A stretch of DNA of 64,000 nucleotides from Microcebus murinus (taxonomy: Eukaryota > Chordata > Mammalia > Primates > Cheirogaleidae). Below, in pieces: positions 25,216-36,500 of this stretch. Each line of letters starts with the position of its first letter. Position 1 is the stretch's first letter. Position numbers and translations under genes: made by a program. The stretch lies in contig NC_134112.1 in assembly GCF_040939455.1 (NCBI RefSeq), forward strand, positions 69,240,001-69,304,000. Direction: 5' to 3'. Below the pieces are notes generated by a model. It searched no databases. It was not told where the DNA came from and was given only the letters and a program-made list of their open reading frames with translations.

Positions 25216-25232
25216 AAAAATACAATGAATCA
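25216..25232. repeat. Target-site duplication, right copy (young L1)
   Basis: aaaaatacaatgaatca, identical to 22258-22274. The first five As merge with the L1 tail, so the unambiguous part is 12 bases. Confidence 0.92.
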
Positions 25233-26380
25233 TCAGTACTCTGAAGGAATATCTTATCCTAGAAGTATCTGTTGACTGCTGCTTTCACTACCTCTCAAAA
25301 TATAATAACTACATCACTTGTAAGAGCGCTATAAACATCTTTTGTTTTTCTGACTTTAGGCACATGAAAGGTACTTGATTAGCATCCCTGAAGATTCAAG
25401 TTGTATGTGTTCTCAATGAATAGATGTAGGCCTTAGCCTCCTCATAGACTGCAGCCAAGTCATCTGCCCTATCCTTGATTTCTGTCTTACCTGTGGAGAC
25501 AGTCTGGCTCCTTGGGTAAGAGGTGTCCATATCCTTTCTATTATTGGCTCTTCTGATGAGATTTCTAACAAGGGTGCCAGTTAGTACCAGTTACAATGGC
25601 AGCTTTCTGAAGTGAATAAGAAAGGGATTGACTAGAAACAGGATGAAAACTCTGACTTTGACACTGTTACATTCTATAACCTTTGCTAATTCCTCACTAC
25701 TTTTTAAACCTTAAAAATATTTTAAAATTAATTTAAAATCTTTTTTTAGGAATGTCAGTGGATTTAATTGATTAATCTGAAGTACTTTAAAATCTCCAAT
25801 CTTCCAAATACCTATGGTACCCACCTTGTGACCATGGCTGCCATTAAACTTTTCTTTGTTAACCTAGCCTTTCTTTTAATGAAAAGAAAACTATTTTCTT
25901 TTTCTATTTTTTATAAAATTTAGAATCTGTTGAACACAGAAAAGTGAATGAATATATAATGTTAAATTATGATTAAAATAAAATATGCTAATGCCTGTCA
26001 ATCAATGCATTAATAAACTGTGCCCATGTTGATATTTTGAATTTAACCTAATGTTTTGTTTTATCATTTTTACATATCAAGTTGTTCTTTGGACAATGCA
26101 AAGTCTGATTATACAAGCCAACATTTTATGTAGGGGAAATATATTTATAAAACAAGTTATTACAATAATTTGTGATTATTTCACCTAAGTTTGCAAACAG
26201 TTAAAAATGAGGGCATGATCATGGCTTTCAGCCTTCTCTTTGGTCTATTCCATATAAATGGATTATAACCTAAAGTTTGCTCCAAAACTCATTTTTAAAG
26301 CTATTGTAGTTTAATCCTAATTTTGACAAGTATGATCATTGATTAAAATACATATATTAAAGTAGTCTTGTTAGTTTATA
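25233..26380. other. Non-coding stretch, no gene seen
   Basis: No supported gene or named repeat. Confidence 0.5.
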
Positions 26381-26384
26381 TCTT

Positions 26385-26800
26385 TGGTTTCAAGTCACAA
26401 AAATAAACCTAAAACAAAAACAAAAACATAGGCTTTGTTCAAACAATATAGAATTGCTTAAAAGCACAAGAAAAGGCTAAACAAAAACCTGGTCTCAAAA
26501 AGTACAAAAAGTAGAGCAGAATCTAATGGACAGGCTACTTGAGTCCTAGGCACTGGACTGGATGAACCCCCATTGTTTATTATGCAGATGTCACATACCT
26601 CAAGAATCAAGTTCCTTGGAGATGGAGTTTAATTGGTATAGCTTGTGTCACTCATCCTTGGGCCAGTCCCACCAATTTGCATGTAATTCGGTGCAGAATG
26701 AGGGTAGTTGCCAAAGGAAAACACTGATCCTGTTACCAAAAAGAGGAATAAATGCTGGGTGGGCAAAATCAACAGATTTCCTCTTTTGTAACTTTGAGTT
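26385..26800. repeat. Ancient mammalian interspersed repeat, family not assigned
   Basis: 'gccaaaggaaaacactgatc', 'ctgttaccaaaaagaggaat' and 'aatgctgggtgggcaaaatc' followed by 'aacagatttcc' match a repeat I recall as common in mammalian DNA. I cannot name the family reliably. Non-coding. Confidence 0.4.
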
Positions 26801-27300
26801 GGTTTGCTACTAGATTGTAGCCTGGTTTTTACAACAATTTTCTTCTCAAAGAGTTTTATTCTTTCAACACAAAGGAAACTCAAGACAATAGAGAAATATA
26901 GAGAAATAGCACCAATTAACACATTTGTGCATGAAGATTCACTAATTTATACAATTTACCTCAATCTATGTAATGTATGTGTTCCTAATGATTATAAAAA
27001 ATCAAATGAATTATAAATTGGTTTGCTTTCTATTTAGATAAATATAGTCTTATCTACATTTTTAATTCAAATAATTCCTCTCAATGAAATAGTAATTCCT
27101 AATAAAATTTTGTAAATTTGAATTTTCATGTTGAGTTTGTTACCAGTGAATGGTACCAATTTGGCACATGGTTACCAAGTAAAAGAAAAAACACTGTTTT
27201 TAAAAATTTATTAATGTATTACTTTTGAAGAAAATAAATATAAATATTATATCATGAATCAATACCTTTAATAATATTCTGCATGTCCTTGGACCTATTC
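26800..27300. other. Non-coding stretch, no gene seen
   Basis: AT-rich flank between the unassigned repeat and the older L1. Confidence 0.5.
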
Positions 27301-29651
27301 TTTTTTTTTGGTCATTCTGTTTTTTATTTCAAAATATTAAGGAGGTACAAATGTTTTTGGTTACATGGGTCAGTTTTGTAATGCTTGCATAATGGCTGTA
27401 TGTCCACCACTCATATAGTGTTCTTTGTGCCTATTAGGTAGCTTTTCACTCATCCATTCCCCTTTGCTTGATTTCCACTGACTTTTACTTCCCTCTGTGC
27501 ACATGTGTGCTCATTAGTCAGTTTTAATTTCATAATGAGTACATGTGGGTTCCCCCCCATACTTTAGGTACTTCACTTAGGATCATGGTCTCCATTTCCA
27601 TCCAAATTGTTTCAAAAGGCATTAATTCATTCTTTTTTATAGCTAAGTAGTACTCCATGGCATATATATATACCACATTTTGTTAATCCACTCTTGAGTT
27701 GATGAGTACTTGGGTTGATTCCACATCTTGGCAATTGTGAATTCTGCTGAAATAAACATTAGAGTGCAAGTGTCTGTTTGATAAAATGACGTCTTTTTCT
27801 TTGGGTCAATACACAATAGTGGAATTGCTGGATCAAATGGTAAGTCTACTTTTAGTTGTTTGAGGAATCTCCATATTGTTTTCCATAAAGGTTATACTAA
27901 TTTGCAGTTCTACCAACAGTGTATAAGTGTTCCATTCTCTCTGATCCACACGAGCATCTGTTGTTTTTGGACTTTTTAATAAAAGCCATTCTAATAGGAG
28001 TAAGGCAGTATCTCATTGAAGTTTTAATTTGCATTTCCCTGATGATTAGTGATATTGAGCATTTTTTCATATGTTTATTAGCCTTTCATCTATCTTCTTT
28101 TGAAAAGCTTCTGTTCATGTCTTTTGCCCACTTTTTAATGGGCCTGTTTGTTTTATTCTTGCTGATTTGTTCATGTTCTTTGTAGATCCTGCATGTTAGT
28201 CCTTTATTGGATACATAGTTTGTGAATATTTTCTCCCATTCTGTAGGTTGTCTGTTTACTCTGTTTATTATTCCCTTAGCTATGTAGAAGTTTTTTTAAT
28301 TTAATCAAGTTCTATTTATTTATTTTTATTGTTTCTGTAATTGCCATCGGGACCTTAGTCATAAATTCCTATGTAGGCCAATATCTAGAAGAGGTTTTCC
28401 TACATTTTCCTCTAGAATTCTTGTGATTTCATGCCTTACATTTAAGTCTTTTATCTATCTTTAATTAATCTTTATGAGTGATAGAAGATATAGATCCTGT
28501 TTCAGTCTTCTGCATGTGGCTATCCAATTTTCCCAGCACCATTTATTGAATAGGGCTCCTTTTCCCCAGTGTATATTTATGTCTGCTTTGTCAAAGATAA
28601 GTTGACTTTATGTGGATGGCTTTATGTCTGGGTTCTCTGTTCTGTTCCATTGGTCTATGTCTCTATTTTTGTGCCAATCCCATGCTGTTTTGGTTACTAT
28701 AGCCTTATAGTAAAGTTCGAAGTCTGGTAAAGTGATACCTCCAGATTTGTTCCTTTTGTTTAAGATTGCTTTGGCTATTTTGGGCTCTTTTGTGGTTCCA
28801 AACTAAGCATATAATTATTTTTCCTGAATCTGTGAAATATGACTGTGATATTTTGATGGGGATTGCATTGAATCTGTAAATCACTTTGGGTAGTACAGAC
28901 ATTTTTAACAATATTGATTCTACCAATCCATGAGCATTATATGTTTTTTCATTTGTGTTATCTGCAGTTTCTTTCCTCAGGGTTTTGTACTCTCTTTGTA
29001 GAGATTTTTCACCTCCTTGATTAAGTATATTCCTAGATATTTAATTTTCTTTATAGCTACTGTAAATGGTATTGAGTCTTTGATTTCAGTCTCACCTTGA
29101 CTGTTAGTGGTGAATAGAAATGCTACTGATTTGTGTACATTGATTTTGCAACCTGAGACTTTGCTGAATTTATTTACCAATTCCATGAGCTTCTTGATGG
29201 AGTCTTTGGAATATTCTAGATATAAGACCATATCATCAGTGAAAACCAATAGTTTGACCTCCTCTTTCTGCATTTGGATACCCCTAATTTCCTTTTCTTG
29301 CCTGATTGCTCTGGTTAGGACTCCCAGCACTATGTTGAATAGAAGTGGTGATATGGGCACCCTTGTCTTATTCCAGTTCTTAGGGGAAATGATTTCAACT
29401 TTTCTCCATTCGGTATGATGTTGATTGTGGGTTTCTCCTATATGGCTTTTATAATTTTGAAATATGTTCCTTCTGTGCCTAGTTTATTGAGGATTTTTAC
29501 CATGAAAGTGTGCTGGATTTTGTCGAATGCTTTTTCTGCATCTGTTGAGATGATCATATGTTCTTTGTTTTTGCTTCAGTTTATGTGGTGAATCACATTT
29601 ATTGATTTACATATGTTGATCCATCCTTGCATCCCTGGGATGAATCCCACA
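27301..29651 (-). mobile_element. Older L1 LINE, antisense, 5'-truncated
   Basis: A T-run at 27301-27309 and reverse-complement AATAAA-like text near 27320-27330 mark the 3' end. The 3' UTR (27310-27600) is followed by ORF2 read backwards: the C-terminal region, then the reverse transcriptase near 28977-29650. The match stops at 'gggatgaatcccac' (29651), so the 5' half is missing. The 3' UTR differs from that of the young L1 at 22.3-25.2 kb, and the frames are broken many times, so this copy is older. A clear target-site duplication was not found. Confidence 0.92.
28705..29651 (-). pseudogene. L1 ORF2 reverse transcriptase fragment, decayed
   Basis: Two surviving frames are visible. One (29360-28977) includes [11 protein letters not shown] and the catalytic motif as FTDD instead of FADD (residues 40-43), then KYLGIYL. 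The other (28926-28705) includes [18 protein letters not shown] and VWNHKR. Frame breaks separate them. It is a dead copy. The alanine-to-threonine change in the FADD box is probably post-insertional decay. Confidence 0.9.
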
Positions 29652-29675
29652 CAAAGTGATTTCAAAATCACTTTG
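29652..29675. repeat. 10-bp inverted repeat at the L1 5' edge
   Basis: caaagtgatt (29652-29661) and aatcactttg (29666-29675) are perfect reverse complements around a 4-base loop. The hairpin abuts the point where the older L1 match ends. Confidence 0.85.
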
Positions 29676-29699
29676 AATTGATGGACCTAAGGAACCCCC

Positions 29700-30740
29700 A
29701 TTTTGAGTATAATAAGCACTGTGATCTCTTGTTATTCCCACACGCACCTCACCGCCACCTCCAACCATGTAGACTTCTTTTGTATCCCATAATTAATGAT
29801 GACATTGGACACTCTCGCTATTCTGTATTATCCTCTGTAAGCCTTGTAAAGCACTTGCTCTTCAGTTTCTCAAACTGTAGCTTTTCTAACTCCTACTCCC
29901 ATGCATGCTACAGTATATTTCTACAAAGAAACACTCTCAGGTAGTATTGATTCTCGTACTTCTGCTTAGTCCTCATCACTGTTTAGCAATTATTTCTAAA
30001 CACCTTACACTACTGTTTCCCCTATACTAGTTTCCAGCCTTCAGTATACCTTAATGTTCCTACCTCACATCTGTTCCCTTTATTCTCAGTGCATTCACTT
30101 CCTAATTCAGATAGAAAATTTAGAGTCCAGCAGGCAAGAACTCCCTCTGCCTCTCTCATTCTATTCCTAAAACAAACTTATATTGACATCTCTAATTATG
30201 CCCTTTCATATTACAATAAGATCTTCTCTCAAAGGCCAATTTCTCTTTCTGTGCATAACACTTACCTCAGCCCATGACTTCCAGGAACTTGTCCTGGTTA
30301 GTTGTAGTTTTGTACTCTTGCATATTCAAGTTCTCCCATTTTTCTGTGAGTCTTGCCTTCCCATCTTTGAAACGAAACACACCAATGAAACAAAATTATT
30401 ATGTCCATATTAGTTTTATAACAGACAATTATCTTAACCCTTTCCTTTTCTTCATCATTAAACTTTTGGAAAGAATCATTTACACTTCAAGCTTCATTTC
30501 TTTTTCAATGTATTATAGTTTGTTTTCTGTCCTTTCTACCTTTTTGGAATAGTTCTATTGAATATCACTGACCGTCTCAGAGAGTTGTATTCAGTTCTCA
30601 TCCTATTAGACTTTGTCAAACATTTGAAACTTTTGACATCATTTCACTTACCATTCCTCCTCCTTGTCTTTTTTTTTTTTTTTTTTTTTTTGGCTTTTTC
30701 TCATCTCCTTAATTTTTTTGTTAAATTTTTCTGTCAATGT
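29700..30740 (+). repeat. L2 LINE, ORF2 reverse-transcriptase region, sense
   Basis: 'cagttctcatcctattagac' followed by 'tttgtcaaacatttgaaac' and 'atttcacttaccattcctcc' follows the L2 RT segment that in an intact element encodes a leucine-rich ...DLSAAFDTVDH... stretch. All frames are broken. It resumes after the MER5-like insertion at 30745-30915. Confidence 0.55.
30669..30691. repeat. Poly(T) tract, 23 bases
   Basis: An uninterrupted run of T inside the L2 relic. No retroelement body is evident beside it, so it may be simple slippage expansion. Confidence 0.9.
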
Positions 30741-30744
30741 TGTT

Positions 30745-30915
30745 AAACTCTGGCTGCACATTATTGTTACCTGGGATGTTTATTTTTTAAAATTCCTGAT
30801 TTCCACACCAGCCCTGTGAATCAGAAGTTCAGGGAGTTAGACTCCACAATCAGTATGTATACAAAGCTCCCCTGGTGATGCTAATCCACAGCACAGGCTA
30901 AGAACTACTCCTGTG
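30745..30915. mobile_element. hAT-Charlie MER5-like DNA transposon relic
   Basis: 'ctctggctgcacattattgt', 'ttacctgggatgtttatttt', 'aaagctcccctggtgatgct' and 'cagcacaggctaagaactac' match the palindromic layout of MER5A. It is non-autonomous and interrupts the surrounding L2. Confidence 0.75.
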
Positions 30916-31625
30916 GGGATGATCTTACTACCAGAACTTATCCACTCCCTGTGGCATTGCCACCTGGAAAAAGTAGTGTAGTGTAAGTGTAAGGTCATGA
31001 TTCTCAAGTCTGTATATCTTGCTTTGTGTCCTGAACTGAAGTCTTGTAAACTCAGAGGTCTGCTAGAAACATCTGCCTAGATGTCCTACAGTCTACCTCT
31101 AATTTGCTATTTTCAAATGAAGCCAGTTATCTTCTATTTCTTAAAAATTTTTTGTATCCTCTTATCTTTAGTGATATCACATTTGGCTTCCAGTATCCTT
31201 TATTCTTTACTCTCTAACTCAGTCACTCAGGTAGTCTTCAAATCCTCTAAAGTTAGCCTCTCCTCAAATTGAGTATCCTTACTCATTCCACTGCAACTGC
31301 TTTGGTCCATGCCATAAAACTGTCTAGTGAATCTTTGGGGCACCTTAGGCTACCAGCCAGCTCCAGTCAGAACCTACACCCTCTTGCTATACTTGTTGTC
31401 TTCAAAAAACATATGCTCTTCCCCTTACAATAGAAAATAACAGAAGTTCTCTTTGGTGTGCAGAACTCTTCATGGTCCCAGTCTTCCCAGCCCTCTCACT
31501 GAACTGTCTCCCCATTCATATCATACTCCTATCATACCAGAATCATCACACTTCTTAGGTACAATCCTAAACACTTGTATTCTCCCTTTCTTCTCACCTC
31601 TCTTTTTGAAGTAATATATTCCTGC
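30916..31625 (+). repeat. L2 LINE, distal ORF2 region, sense, degraded
   Basis: 'acatctgcctagatgtccta' and nearby pyrimidine-rich text follow L2 downstream of its YADD region, continuing the copy at 29700-30740. Strongly diverged. Confidence 0.4.
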
Positions 31626-31714
31626 TCATTTTGGGAGCATCACCTAGAAAATACCTTTTTTTCAATATGATCAAACTGTATGTTTTACTTCATCAACAAT
31701 ATATTTCTCTCTAA

Positions 31715-32215
31715 TGTAGGAGTTTTTAACCTAGGATCCATGAATAGAATTTAGGAGGCCTATGAAATTGAATGGAGGAAAAACAGTATTATTATTTTCA
31801 TTCCTAATTGAAACTCAACATTTTATTCTCCTGTGATGGAGGCAACAAACTATAACAGTATTAGCAGTATCTGTGACATTGTCAGCAATAGAAATTACAT
31901 ATATTTTTGTATCTCATCACAGTTGGCAAAAATATCTAGAAATATTACTTATGTTCATTACTGCTTCAAAAGTATAGGGGTTATTAAACCTAACATTATA
32001 ACTTATTATTTTAATATATTAATAAAGAAGCACACTTTATTAATATTTCATAAATGTGACTTTTGAAATATTTTGAGAACTAAATCTCAGTATAATTGAT
32101 TTTATTTCTAATCCTTTGTGCTTTATGTTCTGCAACTAGATTTTTTTTAAGAAAGCTATCCTAGATTTTACCAGATTGCCAAATGATTCAAAATACCCAA
32201 AAGAAAAACAAACAC
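31715..32215. mobile_element. Ancient non-autonomous DNA transposon relic, family not assigned
   Basis: It opens 'gtttttaacctaggatccat', then 'gcaacaaactataacagtat', 'tagcagtatctgtgacattg' and 'agcaatagaaattacatata', and closes near 'taccagattgccaaatgatt'. This order matches an old repeat I recall as starting 'ggttcttaacctggggtcc' and ending with a similar reverse-complement phrase. I am confident it is an old repeat, less so of the class. Confidence 0.5.
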
Positions 32216-32459
32216 AAAAAACAACAGCAACAACAAAAAAATTCAAGAGGCCCCACAAATGGCACTTACTTTGTTGTATTCTAATTTACAAGACTGTTTT
32301 ATTCACTCTCCTTTGGGGGTGAGGACAATTTTCATTCACTTTTATATCCTCATAACTAATAGAGTTTATAGTTTATAGTAGTACTGAAAAAGTGTTGACT
32401 TAGCAATAGACTAAAAGAATGAAAAATTACCTGTCACAAAGATATCCTAAACAGAGGGC

Positions 32460-32640
32460 AGCATTTCTTAAAGTGTGATCATAGACCCTTTAAATCACAG
32501 TCACCAAGATGCTTGTTAAAATGCATATCCCTGGACCCTATCCCAGATCTTTTCAATCTGAATCTCTAGGAATGTAGCCTTGGATCTGCATTCATAATAA
32601 ACTTCTCCAGAGATTCTTTTACATAATAATATTTAGAACC
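32460..32640. mobile_element. hAT-Charlie MER-type DNA transposon relic
   Basis: 'catttcttaaagtgtgatca', 'agatgcttgttaaaatgcat', 'cctggaccctatcccagatc' and 'ctgaatctctaggaatgtag' follow the MER5/MER20 type layout ('ttctcaaagtgtggtcc', 'acttgttagaaatgca', 'ggccccaccccagacc'). Confidence 0.6.
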
Positions 32641-32644
32641 TGTA

Positions 32645-33325
32645 CAATAGGATGCATGAGGCACAGTGGCCTTTAAATAAATAAATAAAAACATGACTTT
32701 TTACAAATAATTTCAACTCCCTGGACTTCATTCCTCTCCCATGCAAATGGCCACACCTCAATATTGTGTGAGTTCTAAAGTCTTTCTGTGTCACAGAAGG
32801 AAGGCAAAGGCTAACTACTTCTTTAGGACAAAGAATGAAAATTCTTTAGGCATATGCTCATATTTATTTGGTCCTCTGGGGTACATGGTACCTGCTGCTT
32901 GTTGCCTGATTCCAGAAAATAGACCAACTACTCTGATCTACCTGTCTTGTGAAATACTCAAAATGTTTTCCAGACATCAGTTCTCTTTTCTTCAGTTCCT
33001 CTGTCAGAGCAAGGCAGTTTTTAATCTGTTTTTCAGAGATGAGCTAGAGAAAGTATTAAACATAACACACACTCACATTAACTTCTTGCTTTGCTACACC
33101 AGGTACCTAAAGGAAAAAAATATTTCTTTATCCATATGAGGGAGACTTTGATTTTTATCATGAAGTCTACTGATAAATTGAAAACTTTCAATACAGAAAC
33201 AATGTGTTGGGAATATTTTCATCCTATATGGTGTGTTATAGTATTTTATACATAGTAGAACTTTAATAATTTTTATTTGAAAAAATGAATGCTATTTTGA
33301 ATCAATAATGATAGCTAATAAATAT
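32645..33325. other. Non-coding stretch, no gene seen
   Basis: A 132-codon open frame at 32741-33139 (+) shows no domain or known protein that I recognise. It is regarded as chance. Confidence 0.5.
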
Positions 33326-33329
33326 TAAG

Positions 33330-33515
33330 TATATGGGTACCAGCACTGTTCTAATTACTGTTCAATGTATTTAATAACCCTATGACAATTTTACTTATTA
33401 CCCACTTTCCAGAGTGAGAGGCTAAGAGAAGCTAAGTATCTTACTCAAGGTCACATCACTAGTAAGTGTAGAGTCAAGATACGAACCCTGACAGACTGTC
33501 TCCAGAGCCAGTTAG
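33330..33515 (-). repeat. MIR SINE, antisense
   Basis: 'ttattacccactttccagag', 'ttactcaaggtcacatcact' and 'tgtctccagagccagttag' follow the reverse complement of MIR. One of the clearer MIR copies here. Confidence 0.75.
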
Positions 33516-36500
33516 TATTCTTGTTTTCAATACTAAATGATGTACTCTTTATTGTTTTAACAGAAAATTACAATGATCCATATTTAACTGAAGAATAGTT
33601 TCCTTCTGAAGTTAATGTTGAAAGCCCATTCCAGTGTGTTGTCCTGGCCTTTTCAATGTTAAAAGGTTCTTTGGTGCTTATTTGAAACAGATGCAAACAC
33701 TTAAAACATCCATTCACATTGCGTTTCCCTGAGATTTGCTAGAATATGTCAGGTTGCCTCCAGGAGACCCATTTCTAAGTGACTGTCTGATTTCATTTGT
33801 CTTTCTACTCCCTTTACAAACCTGCAACTTCATGAGTCTGCTAAAGCATGGTTGGCCAGAGGTTTATTAGCATCTCTTGCCAACATTCTGTCTGTTGTAG
33901 AAAGCTTTAGGGAAGCCATGAGAAGAAACTGGGTGGATTTTTTCAAAGCACAATTTCTTCAACTAAGCCTATTGGCAAGACACGATGACAGGATAATGGT
34001 AGTTCAAAGTTTATTCTCACATACTTTTAACTTCAGGAATTATTAGTCGGGAGTTATTTAAAAGCCTTTGCCTTTCAAATGGTTTGCTTTTGTTCTAAGT
34101 TATTGTTCTTTAGTAAATTTGAGATTAAATTGACATTCTATTTTCACAATTTTGACTTTTAACTCTTTATTTTTATGGTTTGCTTAACTCTTTTGATTAT
34201 TTCACTGTTATATTTTATAATTGTGCATGCAGAGTGACAGGTGTGAGGAAATGCCACTATGAGCCCTCAGCATGGGACAGTTCTGTCTCTTGTCCCTTAG
34301 GATAGATTAATGACAGTACCATTAATGTGCTTTATTTCTTTCTATGGTAACAGGAATGATTTTGCAGGAGTGTTTTGGTTAGTCAAAATTTCTGATTAAA
34401 AAAATATAACATCATGGATTTTAGAGAATCAAAACATAATGAAAATATACTTTGTACCAATCAAAAGATATCTTTTTTGATTATTTAAAAGGCCTTTTAT
34501 CATCTTGCTTTTTGTCAAAGTTATCTTCATGTTTATCAGTTAAATCATATTTGGGAAATGTTTGTGGTAACAACTAAAGAAGATACATTTGGAATATACT
34601 TAGATTTGCTGAAATTATGTTTTTGAGACATTTGAACTGAGAGTGGAGAACATTCTCTCTCTCACAATGAAGCTTTAGTCTACTTCCATCCCAAAGCTCC
34701 AAAATTGTAGAAGAAATCTAGGGAAAACCTCCTTCCTATAATGAAATCCTTCTGATATTTTTGCACCTGTGTCCCTTAAATGGTAACTATACCCTTTTAT
34801 TACATAGTATCTTTTGTTTATTTTTATCACTATATTTGTACATTGTCTTGAAATTTCCTGTTTATGTATTCCTCTAGGGCTGAGACTTACTCCTCTCTGT
34901 ATCTTCTCTTCTGACCTGACTGGCAAAACAAATCTTCAGCATTCCAACATGTTTGGTTAATGCTGAAGAAACAAATTGTAATATTTAATTTGGGTGCTCT
35001 TGAAAAAGTTTAAGGTGACATTGCTTATTTATAGAGTTTAATTTTCAGTATTAAATACAAATAGTGTCATGGCAGCTTTGGAGTTTTTGTAACACTCAGT
35101 TTCTTTTATTATGTAGATGAGTGTCTATCTGAGGTTTTTCTTTTTGTTAGTCTGGTTCATTGTTATGGTATGAAGTACCAGTTCATTTTTTAAGGATGCT
35201 TATGACCTTGTTAAAGAGCAGTCCAAAAATTGTATGGCTTGTTTTGATTTTAACCAAAGTTACAGCTGCCTAGCTGTAAAGCAGTCAGTTTCTCTTATTA
35301 TGACTAGTTCTTCAACTTGTACTGTTTTAAATTGCCTGCAATTAGCATATTTCAACCTTATTTTTAGGTTTAAATTGCAGTGTGAGAGTGTACTCTCCTC
35401 TTAGCTAATTAGTGCTATCAAGGAACAGTAGGTTACCTCATTAGTACCATGTGCATTTAATTAAAGAAGAGAAAATTGGAGTTAACCTCATAGTTAATAT
35501 TTTCACAGAGTGCTACAATGCCAACACCTTCAATTGGAGTCACACCCCTGTGTATCTAATTATTCACTGGTGCCAAATAAGGTTAGTAGGGTACTACAAG
35601 GCTGTTGACAAAATAATTTAGATGAAAATGTGTTTGTTGGATTCTGACAGTAAAATATAACTTGAACATTTTCCTCCCAGTCTTCATCTGCCAGCATCAG
35701 GTGACATACCTCTTCATAAGAAACAGAAGGAAAGGACATTTTGGAAGCCATTTTTCTTGTTTGAATTAACGTTACTCTTATCTTGAAGAAAATGGCATAT
35801 AGTCATGTAAAGTATATACAATCCATTTCTTAAACAGGGCCTCTGAACTCCATAGATGTATTTGAGAAGAATTATTTATAAGATGTAATATTTACATGCG
35901 TCAAACCACTACAAATACTCCCTGACACCTTTAACACGTCCCTCCTTGCTTTTCTTCTTTTCTGGTATAGTTATAATTTCCCTTGTGGATCTTATGAATG
36001 GGGATCATCCTTTCATATCATACATGAAGTCTAAGAATGTGTTGTCACATGGTATATTCAAATGCAGTGTAATCCTTTTGCCCTTCAGACAAAATCTTTG
36101 AAATTTCTAATGCTACTTAGGTAAAAAATGACATTCCATGTCATTTATCAATAAATAATCACTTTGCTTTTATACATAAAAATGCAAGCTATACATTTGA
36201 GTACATTGAGTAGTTTTCAATGCAAATGGCACAATTCAACAGGTTTTAACAGATATTGTGGAGCTTGGCTCCATAGTCTTAGATATATTTTAATGGTAAT
36301 AATTGTGATAATGTAATGCATAGCCAAAACAGTTTATTTAAAGAGATTATTGAGATTATTCTCACATTATATGAAAGGACAAGATTTATATTTATTTGTA
36401 TTGGTTATAATTGATTACAAGTCAGAGGTTAGCTGTTTCAAAATTATTTAAGATAATTAAGTTTGAAGGACAAATAACATCTTATACATTAAAATTGCAT

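Noticed and set aside
27289..29690. ggaccta as the target-site duplication of the older L1
   Set aside because: Only 7 bases, and the right copy is about 30 bp away from the L1 edge. Kept only as a remark.
32741..33139. 132-codon open frame on the + strand
   Set aside because: No recognisable protein family, low-complexity ending, no gene context.
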